DNA from: Candidatus Cryptobacteroides fimicaballi
GTDB taxonomy: Bacteria > Bacteroidota > Bacteroidia > Bacteroidales > UBA932
Assembly: GCA_018065485.1 (NCBI GenBank)
Contig: JAGHTF010000055.1
Location: forward strand, 1 to 36,382
Reading direction: 5' to 3'
Length of the DNA: 36,382 nt
The position numbers and the translations under genes are program-made. The notes beneath the pieces are model-generated. The model saw nothing but the letters and a program-made list of their open reading frames with translations, was not told the DNA's origin and did not search any database. This document shows positions 1 through 8,525 of this stretch, piece after piece (position 1 is the first letter of the stretch; each line of letters begins with the position of its first letter).

Positions 1-12
1 CGCCTTTCGGCG
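1..12 (-). ncRNA. Hairpin with GAAA tetraloop, candidate part of TnpB omega RNA
   Basis: On the tnpB strand the sequence is CGCC-GAAA-GGCG, a four-base-pair stem closed by a GNRA tetraloop. It lies at the 3' end of the tnpB gene, where omega (reRNA) scaffolds are encoded in this family. The rest of the scaffold and the guide would lie outside the window, so the boundary of the RNA cannot be given. Confidence 0.4.
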
Positions 13-1188
13 TGAGGTCACATCGCGGGGTGATTGACAGCACCCTCCGTCACCCGGCTTGCCGGATGGCGACTGTATCTTCGGATGCTCGGTACCCTTC
101 AGGTACTCAAGCCCCAGCTGATACAGATTCATCGCACCGATTCTATCGTCGTCTGACTGATAGCCGCAGTGCGAACACTTGTAAACATGATTTTGTTTGT
201 CACGATTATGCTTGTCGATAGAACCACATATCGGACACCGCTGACTGGTGTACTCAGGATTCACCTTGACGACCTTCTGGCCAGCAAGGGTGGCCTTATA
301 CATCAGTTTCTGCTCCAGGTCATAGTACGACCAGCATACAGTGACATATCTGTCCTTCGTCCTAACTCTCTCGGTAGCTCCGCGTATGCCGCTGAGGTTC
401 TCAAGAACGAACAGAGTTCCTGCAGAATTGTTTTCAACGAGTGCCTTGCTGATGCAGTGATTCACATCACACATCCATCTGTTCTCTCGCTGGCCGATCA
501 TCTTGAGACGATGTCTGGCCGATGGGGTTCCTCTCTGCTGGAGTTCTTTACGAAGAGCAAGGAACTTCGCATGCCTTGTCTTGATGCTTTGTCCCTGAAC
601 GAAGGTCGTCTTTGTTCCGTCATACGCCACGACAGGCTTGCGGACACCTCGGTCGATGCCGACAACCCTGACGGACTGGTCAGGAACATCAACAATCCTC
701 GTCATGGGTATATGCAGGAAACAGCGTCCTTGGTTGTCAACAACAAGTTTTGCCGTGCCGAAACGGCATCCTCCATCATTAAAAGCATACTCTCCGTAGT
801 ATCGAAGCTTGAGCCTTCCGTCAAGTGTGTTCACGGACAGGAGTCCACCGGTATAGGACCAGTCGCGCCCCCTGACGAGGTCGCACTGCGGAGCGCGGAA
901 ACGGATAAGCTTGCGCTCGTGGCCGTTGCTGCGGACAGTGGCATACTTTGCGACAACAGTCTTAAGGACGGACTGAGCCATCTGCGCTTTAAGACCATAC
1001 TGGAAACGCAGGCTCTGATACAACACTTTGTTCAGAGAATAGACCTTCTCGTCTCCGGTATCAAAAACATAGCCAGATACGAAGTTGCAGGCATCACGAT
1101 ACGCAGCGGCCGCTGCGGCAAGCATTTCCCTCTCGGAATCACTTGTCTTAAGACGCACCTTGAGCGTTGTCGTGACCTCCTGTTTCAT
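1..1188 (-). CDS. tnpB: TnpB (IS200/IS605 OrfB), RNA-guided nuclease, 3' end cut by window edge
   Basis: Reading the minus strand from an ATG at 1188 gives 396 open codons to the window edge with no stop, so the C-terminus is incomplete. The protein is a TnpB: RuvC-I motif GIDRGVRKPV with Asp179, RuvC-II motif VLENLSGIR with Glu263, a four-cysteine zinc ribbon (Cys318, Cys321, Cys338, Cys341) and RuvC-III motif DDDRIGAMNL (catalytic Asp347 or 348). All three acidic residues are present, so it looks active. TnpB proteins are guided by an omega RNA made from the 3' end of their own gene and element; candidate hairpins sit at 1-12 and 49-73. Typical length is about 400 residues, so little is missing. 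No TnpA transposase gene is in the window; a partner could only lie beyond position 1, or the element is of the IS1341 type that lacks tnpA. A long open frame on the opposite strand (169-1293) is a shadow of this gene. Confidence 0.93.
   Translation of the reverse strand, partial: MKQEVTTTLKVRLKTSDSEREMLAAAAAAYRDACNFVSGYVFDTGDEKVYSLNKVLYQSLRFQYGLKAQMAQSVLKTVVAKYATVRSNGHERKLIRFRAPQCDLVRGRDWSYTGGLLSVNTLDGRLKLRYYGEYAFNDGGCRFGTAKLVVDNQGRCFLHIPMTRIVDVPDQSVRVVGIDRGVRKPVVAYDGTKTTFVQGQSIKTRHAKFLALRKELQQRGTPSARHRLKMIGQRENRWMCDVNHCISKALVENNSAGTLFVLENLSGIRGATERVRTKDRYVTVCWSYYDLEQKLMYKATLAGQKVVKVNPEYTSQRCPICGSIDKHNRDKQNHVYKCSHCGYQSDDDRIGAMNLYQLGLEYLKGTEHPKIQSPSGKPGDGGCCQSPRDVTSRRKA
49..73 (-). ncRNA. Bulged hairpin in the tnpB 3' end, candidate omega RNA stem
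   Basis: On the tnpB strand an inner perfect stem CCGGC-AA-GCCGG (54-65) is continued, after a three-base bulge (66-68), by a five-pair outer stem of 69-73 with 49-53 that includes one G-U pair. The position, about 320 bases before the usual end of an omega RNA is not required: in this family the RNA overlaps the last part of the coding sequence. Role is inferred from position and structure only. Confidence 0.35.
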
Positions 1189-1235
1189 ATTCCTAAAGTT
1201 ACAAAAATTCAATCAATTAAACAAGAAAAAGGCAG

Positions 1236-1282
1236 GTCGCAATTCCTCCCAGAAACTGAAGATTTCTGGGTTTCCTTGCGAC
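1236..1282. repeat. Large hairpin between tnpB and phoH, candidate IS left-end structure
   Basis: Two nested perfect inverted repeats: GTCGCAA (1236-1242) with TTGCGAC (1276-1282), and CCCAGAAA (1248-1255) with TTTCTGGG (1263-1270), separated by symmetric five-base internal loops and closed by a seven-base loop. On the tnpB strand a TTAC tetranucleotide (1285-1288) lies two bases 5' of the structure. IS200/IS605 elements carry subterminal hairpins and are often flanked on the left by a TTAC-type target, so this fits the left end of the tnpB element. It could equally be a leader hairpin of phoH, whose ATG is only eight bases downstream. Confidence 0.6.
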
Positions 1283-1289
1283 GAGTAAT

Positions 1290-2231
1290 ATGAAAAAGAC
1301 AGTCAAAATCCAAGCCACGAACCCCATAGAAATTTACGGGGCCGGCAATAAAATACTTGAAGAATTCTGCAGTTATTTTCCGGGACTCAAGGTTATAGCC
1401 CGAGGCAACGAAATCATTCTGGACGGGAAACAGGACCAGATTCAGGAATTCGAATCCCGGTTCGCCGAACTCACGGCACTGCGTCACCGCAAGCAGAATC
1501 TAACAAGCTACGATGTGGAAGCCATTTTTTGCGGGAACAGCGACCCGGACAACTACCGCATGAACGGGGAAGAAATCATAGTTTACAGCAATGACGGCAA
1601 GCCGATTCGTGCCAGGAACCTTAAACAGCAGGAAATGGTCAAGGCCTATTTCGACAATGACCTGATTTTTGCGCTGGGCCCCGCCGGAACCGGCAAGACC
1701 TACGTTGCAATCGCCCTTGCAGTGAGGGCCTTGAAGAACAGGGAGATAAAAAGGATTATCCTCACACGACCCGCCGTAGAAGCCGGTGAAAGGCTGGGCT
1801 TTCTTCCCGGAGACCTTAAAGACAAACTCGATCCCTATCTGCAGCCTCTGTACGATGCTCTGGGAGATATGATTCCGGCAAAGAAACTGCAGGATTTCAT
1901 TGCCGACGGCACGATTCAGATTGCTCCGCTTGCCTATATGCGCGGACGGACTCTGGACAGGGCCTGCGTAATCCTGGATGAAGCCCAGAACACAAATCTC
2001 GGCCAGCTCAAAATGTTTCTCACCAGAATGGGTGTCGAAGCCAAATTCATAGTAACGGGAGACGCTTCCCAGGTAGACCTGCCGCGGAAAGAAGATTCGG
2101 GCTTGTTGAGCGGAGTAGAGATGCTGAAAAAGATAAAGGGCATCGCAACTGTTGTCTTCACAAATCAAGACATCGTGCGACACCCTTTGGTATCAAAAAT
2201 CGTCAAAGCATTTGACGAACGCAAAGACTAG
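1290..2231 (+). CDS. phoH: PhoH-like ATPase
   Basis: A 313-residue PhoH/PhoL-family cytoplasmic P-loop ATPase. The N-terminal 70 residues have the KH-like shape usual for the family, followed by the PhoH ATPase domain with Walker A GPAGTGKT (130-137), the RPAVEAGERLGFLPGD signature (160-175) and Walker B VILDEAQN (227-234). Members are thought to be RNA-related ATPases or helicases; the exact substrate is not settled. The ATG at 1290 follows directly on the large hairpin 1236-1282, and no ribosome-binding site or -7 box is visible in the 100 bases upstream, so an inserted element may have displaced the native leader. The gene converges on the TPR gene, and the two stop codons share the palindrome CTAG at 2228-2231. 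Confidence 0.95.
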   Translation: MKKTVKIQATNPIEIYGAGNKILEEFCSYFPGLKVIARGNEIILDGKQDQIQEFESRFAELTALRHRKQNLTSYDVEAIFCGNSDPDNYRMNGEEIIVYSNDGKPIRARNLKQQEMVKAYFDNDLIFALGPAGTGKTYVAIALAVRALKNREIKRIILTRPAVEAGERLGFLPGDLKDKLDPYLQPLYDALGDMIPAKKLQDFIADGTIQIAPLAYMRGRTLDRACVILDEAQNTNLGQLKMFLTRMGVEAKFIVTGDASQVDLPRKEDSGLLSGVEMLKKIKGIATVVFTNQDIVRHPLVSKIVKAFDERKD

Positions 2232-3556
2232 TTTCCTTCGACTATCTTCTGGAACTGCTCGTAAATCTCGGCATATTTGGGATCCACTGAGCGGAGACGG
2301 AAGGCGATATCCTTTACGAACTTTGCAATGTCGGCCTTAAGAGCGGCGTCCTGCGCTACTTCGTATGCTTTCTGGAACTCAGGAAGAGCATTACCGAGAG
2401 CAACTTCCCATTCCTTAATGAGCTCGTCATACTTCCTGATGTCTTCGCGGCTTGTTCCAAGAGACTGAGCTTCCTGAGCAATGGCATCGGCCTTGTTGTA
2501 GTACAGCAAACCGGCTCCTGTATATCCGTAAGGATACTTGGGATCCACCTCTGCACACTTATGATATGCCTCAAGGGCTTTCTCGGTCTCACCGAGTTTC
2601 TCACGGATCTGGCCTTCTACTGAGTATAGAGAAGCATTGTCAGGCTCGTTCTGGCGCGCCTTCTCAAGAAGTTGGAAGAGAGCGGCCGGATCTTCGCCAC
2701 TGTTGATGTAATAGTTGATAAGACCTATGATAATACTCTGGCTCTGAGGGAATTTTGCAAAACCATCCTCAAGAGCGGCTTTCTCTGCAGCAGCATCCTT
2801 AGCCTTGTTTGCAATGTCGGCAAGCTTTGCAAAGATTTCTCCGTCGGTTCCATAGTAACCTATCGCTTTGCACTGCTCGAAAATTTCCTTTGCCCTATCG
2901 TTGTTTCCACCCATCCAGGCGGTAAAGCCGGCATTGTAAAGGCTGAGTGAATCGCATCCGTTGACAGGTGCACCGGCTACGGCTTTAGCTGCGGACTCGA
3001 AAAGTTCAGAGGCTTTTTCGATGTTGTTGAAATAATATGCGTTGGTAGCTTCAACATTGAAGTACTCTCCGATTTTCTTTATTCCGGCAACGATATCCTC
3101 GGACTTTTTGCCCTTTTCGTCTACCTGAGCGGCCTTTTTGTAAGCTTCCAGCGCTTTAGAGAGAGAATTCTCGACTGCCTGCTCGGTAACTTCGGTCATC
3201 TGAAGCTGACCTGCCTCGGAGAAATAGAGATTGACTGTAGGATAAACCTCCTTGGTAAAGTTCTGTCCCTGAATCTGAACAGTTTCCGTTGACGTAGGCT
3301 TGATGTTGTTGAGAAGGAGTTTAAGCTCGTTTCTGTCCATACCGAGAATAATGCTTCCCATAGGAGCCTGGTATGCGTCCATATAGCATTCTGCGAGCTT
3401 TGTCCAGGTGGCAACATTGGTTGCTTTCTTGGGATTTTCCGCATTCTTTTCGGCCGAAGCGACTGCAGACCTTACGGCGGCATAATTCTTTCCATCCTGA
3501 GCATTTGCAAGCGGCATAACAGCAAGCAAAGCGACTAGCAATAATGTTCTTTTCAT
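2228..3556 (-). CDS. Exported tetratricopeptide-repeat protein
   Basis: A 442-residue protein with a clear signal peptide (MKRTLLLVALLAVMPLANA, cleavage expected before QDG) and helical TPR-type repeats through the body, clearest around residues 305-380 (pattern of paired helices with Ala/Gly/Tyr spacing). It is probably periplasmic and acts as a protein-interaction scaffold; no enzymatic motif is visible. It starts 15 bases downstream of the gyrA stop and is almost certainly cotranscribed with it, an arrangement I recall from other Bacteroidales. Its stop overlaps that of phoH. Confidence 0.85.
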   Translation of the reverse strand: MKRTLLLVALLAVMPLANAQDGKNYAAVRSAVASAEKNAENPKKATNVATWTKLAECYMDAYQAPMGSIILGMDRNELKLLLNNIKPTSTETVQIQGQNFTKEVYPTVNLYFSEAGQLQMTEVTEQAVENSLSKALEAYKKAAQVDEKGKKSEDIVAGIKKIGEYFNVEATNAYYFNNIEKASELFESAAKAVAGAPVNGCDSLSLYNAGFTAWMGGNNDRAKEIFEQCKAIGYYGTDGEIFAKLADIANKAKDAAAEKAALEDGFAKFPQSQSIIIGLINYYINSGEDPAALFQLLEKARQNEPDNASLYSVEGQIREKLGETEKALEAYHKCAEVDPKYPYGYTGAGLLYYNKADAIAQEAQSLGTSREDIRKYDELIKEWEVALGNALPEFQKAYEVAQDAALKADIAKFVKDIAFRLRSVDPKYAEIYEQFQKIVEGN

Positions 3557-3571
3557 AAATAAAGTTTAAAA

Positions 3572-6088
3572 TTAGTTATTGTTTTCGTTCTGTTGTTCTG
3601 TAGTTTCTGTTTCAGAGTCATTGTCGGCGTGAGCCACCACTGAAACAGCGGCTATTCCGTCACCCTCCCGGAGGTTTATGAGCTTGACTCCCTGTGTGGC
3701 ACGGCCGGCTTCCCTGATTCCGTCGACCGGCATTCTGATTGTGAGGCCGGAACGGGTAATGATCATAAGGTCATTCTGCGCCGTTACGTTCTTTATGGCC
3801 ACCACGCTGCCTGTCTTATCGGTAATGTTGAGAGTCTTCACACCTTTGCTTCCACGGGCTGTAAGCCTGTATTCCTGAGGGTCGGAACGCTTACCGTATC
3901 CGTTCTCACTGACTACCAGAACCGTGTGGTCTGCAGCGTCGTCTGAGTTGGGATCATAGGTGATGAGCCCCACAACTTCGTCGTTTTCTGCAAGGTTGAT
4001 GCCACGGACTCCGGACGCGTTGCGGCCAAGGGCCCTGAGGTCGGATTCCTCGAAGCGGACGCATCGGCCGTCGTGAGCGGCTATCATAATCTGCTCAGCC
4101 CCGTTTGTGAGTACGGCATCGAGCAGCGCATCACCTTCGCGGATAGTCAGCGCTATTATACCCTTGTTGCGGCTGCGCTTGTTGGAATAATCGGTAAGGG
4201 TAGTCTTCTTTATGATACCCTTCTTGCTTATGAGAGTCACATAGTGAGACTCAGTGTACTCCATATTCTCGATGGACCTGGCATTGAGATAGGTTACTAT
4301 GCTGTCGTCGGGGTCAATCGTGAGCATATTCTGCACTGCACGACCCTTTGAGGCTCTGGTACCCTCGGGCAATTCATAAACCTTGAGACGGTAGCAGAGA
4401 CCTTTCTTTGTAAAGAACAGCATAGTAGAGTGCATATTCGCAACGTAGATATGCTCGATAAAGTCTTCCTCACGGGTAGCGCTGCCCTTCATTCCTACAC
4501 CGCCTCTGTTCTGAGTCCGGAATTCGGTAAGTGCAGTGCGCTTCACATACCCCATATGAGAGATTGTGATGACCACGTCTTCATCGGCATAGAAGTCTTC
4601 GGGATTGAACTCGTCGCCGGCAAGGGTAATCTCACTGCGACGCGGATCTCCGTATTTTGCCTTGAGTTCCTGACACTCTGTCTTGACAATGTTGAGCTGC
4701 TCGGTCTCACTTGCAAGGATTTCCTTGCAGCGGGCGATGAATTTCTCAAGTTCGCGATATTCGTTCTCAAGTTTCTCCTTCTCAAGTCCTGTGAGCTGAC
4801 GGAGCCTCATCTCAACAATTGCACCAGCCTGGATCTCGGTGAAAGCGAATCTTTCCTGAAGCCTGGTCTTAGCCTCATCCACATTGGCTGAAGCCTTGAT
4901 AATGGCTATGATTTCGTCAATGACGTCGATAGCCTTGATGAGCCCCTCCAGAATGTGAGCTCTCTTTTGAGCCTTGTTCAGTTCAAACCTGGTGCGGCGC
5001 ACGATAACCTGATGGCGGAAATCCACGAAATTCGCAATGATTTCCTTCAAGGAAAGCGTACGCGGACGGCCGTCCACCAAGGCTACGTTGTTGATCGAGA
5101 AGCTGGACTGCAGAGCCGAATACTTGAAAAGAGTATTGAGCACAACGTTGGCATTCGCGTCCCTCTTGAGAGTGAAGACAATGCGGATACCCTCCCGGCT
5201 GGAAAGTTCCTTGATATCGGAGATTCCTTCGATCTTTTTGTCGTTCACCATTTCACCGATACGCTTTATCATATCGGCCTTGTTCACCATATACGGAACC
5301 TCGGTGACAACAATGCTGTCGCGCCCGTCTATTTCTTCTATTTCAGTCTTTGCGCGTATTACAACGCGGCCTCGGCCGGTGTTATATGCATCGATTATTC
5401 CCTGGCGGCCCATAATGATGCCTCCCGTAGGGAAATCGGGGCCTTTTATGTGCTCCATAAGCCCCTCGGTATCGATATCGGGATTGTCGATGTATGCGCA
5501 GATGGCATCACAGCATTCTCCCAGATTGTGAGGCGCCATATTGGTGGCCATACCTACTGCGATTCCGGCAGAACCGTTAAGCAGCAGAAGCGGAGCTTTT
5601 GTAGGCAATACGGTAGGCTCCAGAATGGAATCGTCGAAGTTGAGCTGAAAATCAACGGTATCCTTGTCCAAATCACAGAGCACGTCCTCGGCAAGACGGG
5701 CAAGCTTGGCCTCCGTATATCGCATAGCCGCAACGGGATCTCCGTCCATTGAACCGAAGTTGCCCTGGCCGTGCACCAGCGGGTAACGCTGGTTCCAATC
5801 CTGAGCCAGACGGGCCATTGCGTCGTAAACGCTGCTGTCGCCGTGCGGGTGGAACTTACCCAGGACCTCACCCACGATACGGGCGGATTTCTTGGTCTGC
5901 CCGCCATAACTGAGCCCAAGTCCGTTCATTCCGAACAGCACTCTTCTTTGTACTGGCTTAAGTCCATCCCTTACGTCGGGCAATGCGCGGGATACAATTA
6001 CAGACATCGAATAATCGATGTACGCCGAGCGCATTTCCTGGTCTATCTCCACCGGTTCAATAATACCGTGTACTACTTCTTCCTCCAT
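3572..6088 (-). CDS. gyrA: DNA gyrase subunit A
   Basis: The 838-residue A subunit of DNA gyrase, which cuts and rejoins both strands while GyrB supplies ATP-driven strand passage. Seen: the winged-helix/tower domain with the quinolone-determining stretch [17 protein letters not shown], catalytic tyrosine in [10 protein letters not shown] (Tyr124 from the ATG at 6088), and a C-terminal beta-pinwheel. The residues equivalent to E. coli Ser83 and Asp87 are Ser85 and Asp89, i.e. the unmutated quinolone-sensitive type. The GyrA box (4493-4513) reads QNRGGVG rather than the usual Q(R/K)RGG(R/K)G. A GTG at 6097 would add three residues; the ATG is preferred. GyrA rather than ParC is chosen on overall sequence and pinwheel, and no gyrB/parE is adjacent. 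Confidence 0.96.
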   Translation of the reverse strand: MEEEVVHGIIEPVEIDQEMRSAYIDYSMSVIVSRALPDVRDGLKPVQRRVLFGMNGLGLSYGGQTKKSARIVGEVLGKFHPHGDSSVYDAMARLAQDWNQRYPLVHGQGNFGSMDGDPVAAMRYTEAKLARLAEDVLCDLDKDTVDFQLNFDDSILEPTVLPTKAPLLLLNGSAGIAVGMATNMAPHNLGECCDAICAYIDNPDIDTEGLMEHIKGPDFPTGGIIMGRQGIIDAYNTGRGRVVIRAKTEIEEIDGRDSIVVTEVPYMVNKADMIKRIGEMVNDKKIEGISDIKELSSREGIRIVFTLKRDANANVVLNTLFKYSALQSSFSINNVALVDGRPRTLSLKEIIANFVDFRHQVIVRRTRFELNKAQKRAHILEGLIKAIDVIDEIIAIIKASANVDEAKTRLQERFAFTEIQAGAIVEMRLRQLTGLEKEKLENEYRELEKFIARCKEILASETEQLNIVKTECQELKAKYGDPRRSEITLAGDEFNPEDFYADEDVVITISHMGYVKRTALTEFRTQNRGGVGMKGSATREEDFIEHIYVANMHSTMLFFTKKGLCYRLKVYELPEGTRASKGRAVQNMLTIDPDDSIVTYLNARSIENMEYTESHYVTLISKKGIIKKTTLTDYSNKRSRNKGIIALTIREGDALLDAVLTNGAEQIMIAAHDGRCVRFEESDLRALGRNASGVRGINLAENDEVVGLITYDPNSDDAADHTVLVVSENGYGKRSDPQEYRLTARGSKGVKTLNITDKTGSVVAIKNVTAQNDLMIITRSGLTIRMPVDGIREAGRATQGVKLINLREGDGIAAVSVVAHADNDSETETTEQQNENNN
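4493..4513 (-). other. Degenerate GyrA box in gyrA
   Basis: This segment encodes QNRGGVG at the point where the first pinwheel blade carries the GyrA box, which wraps DNA for negative supercoiling. Two of the usual basic residues are replaced (Asn and Val); a Lys follows two residues later. How far this is normal for the Bacteroidota I cannot check here. Confidence 0.5.
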
Positions 6089-6113
6089 TAAAATCACATT
6101 TTATATTATCACG

Positions 6114-6121
6114 CAAATTTA
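6114..6121 (-). promoter_or_regulatory. -7 promoter box for gyrA
   Basis: TAAATTTG on the minus strand, an exact match to the Bacteroidota -7 consensus TAnnTTTG, ends 26 bases before the gyrA ATG. A clear -33 TTTG is not seen. Confidence 0.55.
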
Positions 6122-6144
6122 ATAAAAAAATCCGATTTATTTTT

Positions 6145-6152
6145 TACTTTTG
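6145..6152 (+). promoter_or_regulatory. -7 promoter box for the Clp_N gene
   Basis: TACTTTTG matches TAnnTTTG exactly and lies 23 bases before the ATG at 6175, in the AT-rich divergent gap shared with gyrA. Confidence 0.5.
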
Positions 6153-6174
6153 TGCACTTTTTAGAAGCATCGGA

Positions 6175-6678
6175 ATGCAGATTTCAGACGAACTCAACAC
6201 CATAGTTGCATATGCCAGGGAAGAGGCAATGCGCACCGGCAGCTATGACATTTCCCCAGACCATCTCTGTCTGGCGATATTGCGTCATTCCAACAATATG
6301 GCCTGCCATATCCTGAGCAGTCTGGGAGCAGATCTGCAAGATATGAAGCACCTTGTCGAAGGCGGAATAATGCTGGAACGCAGCATTCCCTATCTGCAGG
6401 AGGACAGGGTAACCCTCGGATACGAATCCAACGCCACCCTTACGGAAGCCTTCACCCAGGCGGCAAGGTTTAAGTCAGACACAGTGCGCAGCGAACATCT
6501 GCTGCTTGCCCTGAGCAAGACCGACAACACCTATTGCCGCGCCATAATGGAAAGCTACGGTATAGATTTCGACATCATAGACAGACATATACCCCGAAAA
6601 CCCAAGCCAGAAGTCAAGGCCAGCTCACTGAGAATACTGGGAACAATAAGCATCAAGGCTCCGGACATATACAGTTAA
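6175..6678 (+). CDS. Stand-alone Clp N-terminal (Clp_N) domain protein
   Basis: A 167-residue protein made of the double Clp_N repeat: repeat 1 at about residues 5-61 (VAYAREEAMRTGSYDISPDHLCLAIL) and repeat 2 at about 88-138 (TEAFTQAARF then SEHLLLALSK). In ClpC/ClpA/ClpB this domain binds adaptors and substrates ahead of two AAA+ ATPase rings. Here there is no Walker A or any AAA+ sequence after it; a stop codon ends the frame and the next gene is a hydrolase. A full ClpC is about 840 residues. From memory, Bacteroides carry a complete clpC divergent from gyrA at this spot, so this may be a shortened or remodelled clpC. Its tail (140-167) is basic and unlike ClpC. It might compete for Clp adaptors or substrates; that is inference. 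Confidence 0.8.
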   Translation: MQISDELNTIVAYAREEAMRTGSYDISPDHLCLAILRHSNNMACHILSSLGADLQDMKHLVEGGIMLERSIPYLQEDRVTLGYESNATLTEAFTQAARFKSDTVRSEHLLLALSKTDNTYCRAIMESYGIDFDIIDRHIPRKPKPEVKASSLRILGTISIKAPDIYS

Positions 6679-6683
6679 GCATT

Positions 6684-7649
6684 ATGAAAACCCTGAAGAT
6701 TACGCTCGTATGCGCCCTTCTGGCGCTGACCAGCCTGAACTCTGCGGCAGATGAGGGCATAAAGGCAATTCTGCCGGATGCTACCATACTCTACTCGGTC
6801 AAGGACACCTATCAGCTTTATCTTGACATCTATCACCCCGCCCCCGGCAGCCTCACCCGAATCGACGGTATCCAAAAGCCAACCATACTGTTTATGTTCG
6901 GCGGCGGGTTTATGAGCGGAACCAGGGACGAGACCTACTACACTCACTGGTTCAAGGACCTTACAGAACAGGGATACAGCGTTGTGTCCATAGATTACCG
7001 GCTGGGGTTGCGGAATATGAAGAATCCCGGCCTCAACAAAGCCTTCATCAGCGGGCTTCTGAACTCTATCGACATTGCAGTGGAAGATCTGTTCTGCGCA
7101 ACCCTGTGGCTTAAGGAAAACGGACACAAATACGGGATAGACGCCTACAATATGGTAATCTGCGGGTCATCGGCAGGAGCCATCTCGGTAATGCAGGCGG
7201 AATGGGAGCTTTGCAATCGCAGCGGCAAGTCATCTATTCTGCCGGAAGATTTCGACTACAAGGGGGTCGCTTCGTTCTCCGGAGCAATATTCTCTACCGT
7301 AGGCCGCCTGGAATACAAACGGGAGCCCTGCCCAACCCTTATGCTTCACGGTACGGCCGACAAGATTGTGCCCTACGGGCAGATAGCTCTGTTCAACCTG
7401 CGGTTTATGGGTTCCGACGTAATTTCCAGGACATTCAGGAAAAACGGTTACAGTTACCGCATCTTCAGATATCAGGGCAACAGCCACGAAGTAGCCGGCT
7501 CTATGCCGAAAAACGTTCCGATGCTTACTTCCTTCATCGAAGAAAACGTAATGACCAACACCAGAGTCATTTCAGACTCCAGACTCACCGACCCCAGAAT
7601 ACCCGTAAAGAACTGGGGCAAGGGAAATTACAAGAAACTTTACAAATAA
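6684..7649 (+). CDS. Exported alpha/beta hydrolase (esterase/lipase type)
   Basis: A 321-residue secreted or periplasmic hydrolase. The ATG at 6684 gives a good signal peptide (MKTLKITLVCALLALTSLNSAA), so longer upstream readings in this frame are rejected. The fold markers are an oxyanion-hole GGGF (73-76), nucleophile elbow GSSAG with Ser163, acid Asp226 in LHGTADKIVP and His268 in GNSHEVAG, a complete Ser-Asp-His triad of the carboxylesterase/BD-FAE-like group. Likely acts on acetyl or feruloyl esters of polysaccharides or on short-chain esters; the substrate cannot be told. It begins five bases after the Clp_N stop and is probably cotranscribed with it. It ends one base from the convergent udp-like gene. 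Confidence 0.88.
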   Translation: MKTLKITLVCALLALTSLNSAADEGIKAILPDATILYSVKDTYQLYLDIYHPAPGSLTRIDGIQKPTILFMFGGGFMSGTRDETYYTHWFKDLTEQGYSVVSIDYRLGLRNMKNPGLNKAFISGLLNSIDIAVEDLFCATLWLKENGHKYGIDAYNMVICGSSAGAISVMQAEWELCNRSGKSSILPEDFDYKGVASFSGAIFSTVGRLEYKREPCPTLMLHGTADKIVPYGQIALFNLRFMGSDVISRTFRKNGYSYRIFRYQGNSHEVAGSMPKNVPMLTSFIEENVMTNTRVISDSRLTDPRIPVKNWGKGNYKKLYK

Positions 7650-7650
7650 G

Positions 7651-8520
7651 CTACAGGGTTACCTTATCCATAACCAGCTGAACCAGGTCTTCTACCAAAG
7701 ACTTGTAGTTCACATTTGCATCGCGGTTGTGGCGGTTAGCGATTATACAGCACACGGTAGCCGTCTCGTGACCGAGCTTGCAGCCCATTCCGGCAATGAC
7801 AGCTCCTTCCATCTCGAAATTGGAGAAAGTATGACCTTCGTATGAGAAACTCTCCAGCTTTTCAAGCATATCGGGCATTGCAAGTCCCTGGCGGACTACT
7901 CTTCCCTGAGGACCGTAGAAACCGGGGGCGGAGATTGTCATTCCTTTTACCGTAGAATCTGCAAAAAGATCTGCAAGGGACTCACTATTGCGCACGAAAT
8001 ACGGTTTAGGGAGGAAGGGATTCCACTGAATATGCTTGAGGAAAGCTTCCTCAAAATCCGGCAGGGCGAATTTTTCCCGACCTTCGTACCAGTTCATTAC
8101 CCCATCAAAACCGACGCTGATCTCCGAGAAAAGGAAAGCTCCGATGGGAATATCCGGTCTGATGGCTCCGGAAGTACCCACACGCACGATACGCAACGTC
8201 CTATGGACCGGATTAACCTCTCTGGTCTCGAAATTCACATTGGCCAAAGCATCCAGTTCGGTCATAACGATATCAATATTGTCCGGGCCTATGCCGGTTG
8301 AAAGCACGGTGAGTTCTTTTCCGTTGTATTCTCCTGTAATCCATACGAATTCGCGCGATGCACCTTCGGCCTTAACGGAATACATACGGGAACGGAACAT
8401 TTCCACTCTGCCGGGATCTCCGACAAGGATAACGGTATCCGCCAAATCGGCAGGACGCATATGTATATGGAATGCGCTGCCGTCGGAATTGATGATAAGT
8501 TCTGATTCAGGAATTCTCAT
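7651..8520 (-). CDS. udp: Nucleoside phosphorylase, uridine phosphorylase type
   Basis: A 289-residue PNP/UDP-family enzyme that splits nucleosides with phosphate into base and ribose-1-phosphate in the salvage pathway. Seen: phosphate loop GDPGR (34-38), RVGTSG (113-118), a FYGPQGR segment (201-207) and the substrate-site FEMEGA (235-240). These fit uridine phosphorylase better than purine nucleoside phosphorylase, though specificity is an inference. It is slightly longer than E. coli Udp (about 253). It is the last gene of a leftward unit, five bases after DUF4293. Confidence 0.87.
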   Translation of the reverse strand: MRIPESELIINSDGSAFHIHMRPADLADTVILVGDPGRVEMFRSRMYSVKAEGASREFVWITGEYNGKELTVLSTGIGPDNIDIVMTELDALANVNFETREVNPVHRTLRIVRVGTSGAIRPDIPIGAFLFSEISVGFDGVMNWYEGREKFALPDFEEAFLKHIQWNPFLPKPYFVRNSESLADLFADSTVKGMTISAPGFYGPQGRVVRQGLAMPDMLEKLESFSYEGHTFSNFEMEGAVIAGMGCKLGHETATVCCIIANRHNRDANVNYKSLVEDLVQLVMDKVTL

Positions 8521-8525
8521 AACTT

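Noticed and set aside
169..1293. A 374-codon open frame on the plus strand
   Set aside because: It is antisense to tnpB, whose RuvC and zinc-ribbon motifs make the minus strand clearly coding; the plus-strand protein shows no recognisable domain.
1500..2183. A 227-codon open frame antisense to phoH
   Set aside because: Shadow frame; phoH carries Walker A and B in the expected places.
7655..7676. Possible hairpin GGTTA/TAACC at the esterase-udp junction
   Set aside because: Only five pairs, no U-run, within the udp coding end; likely chance.
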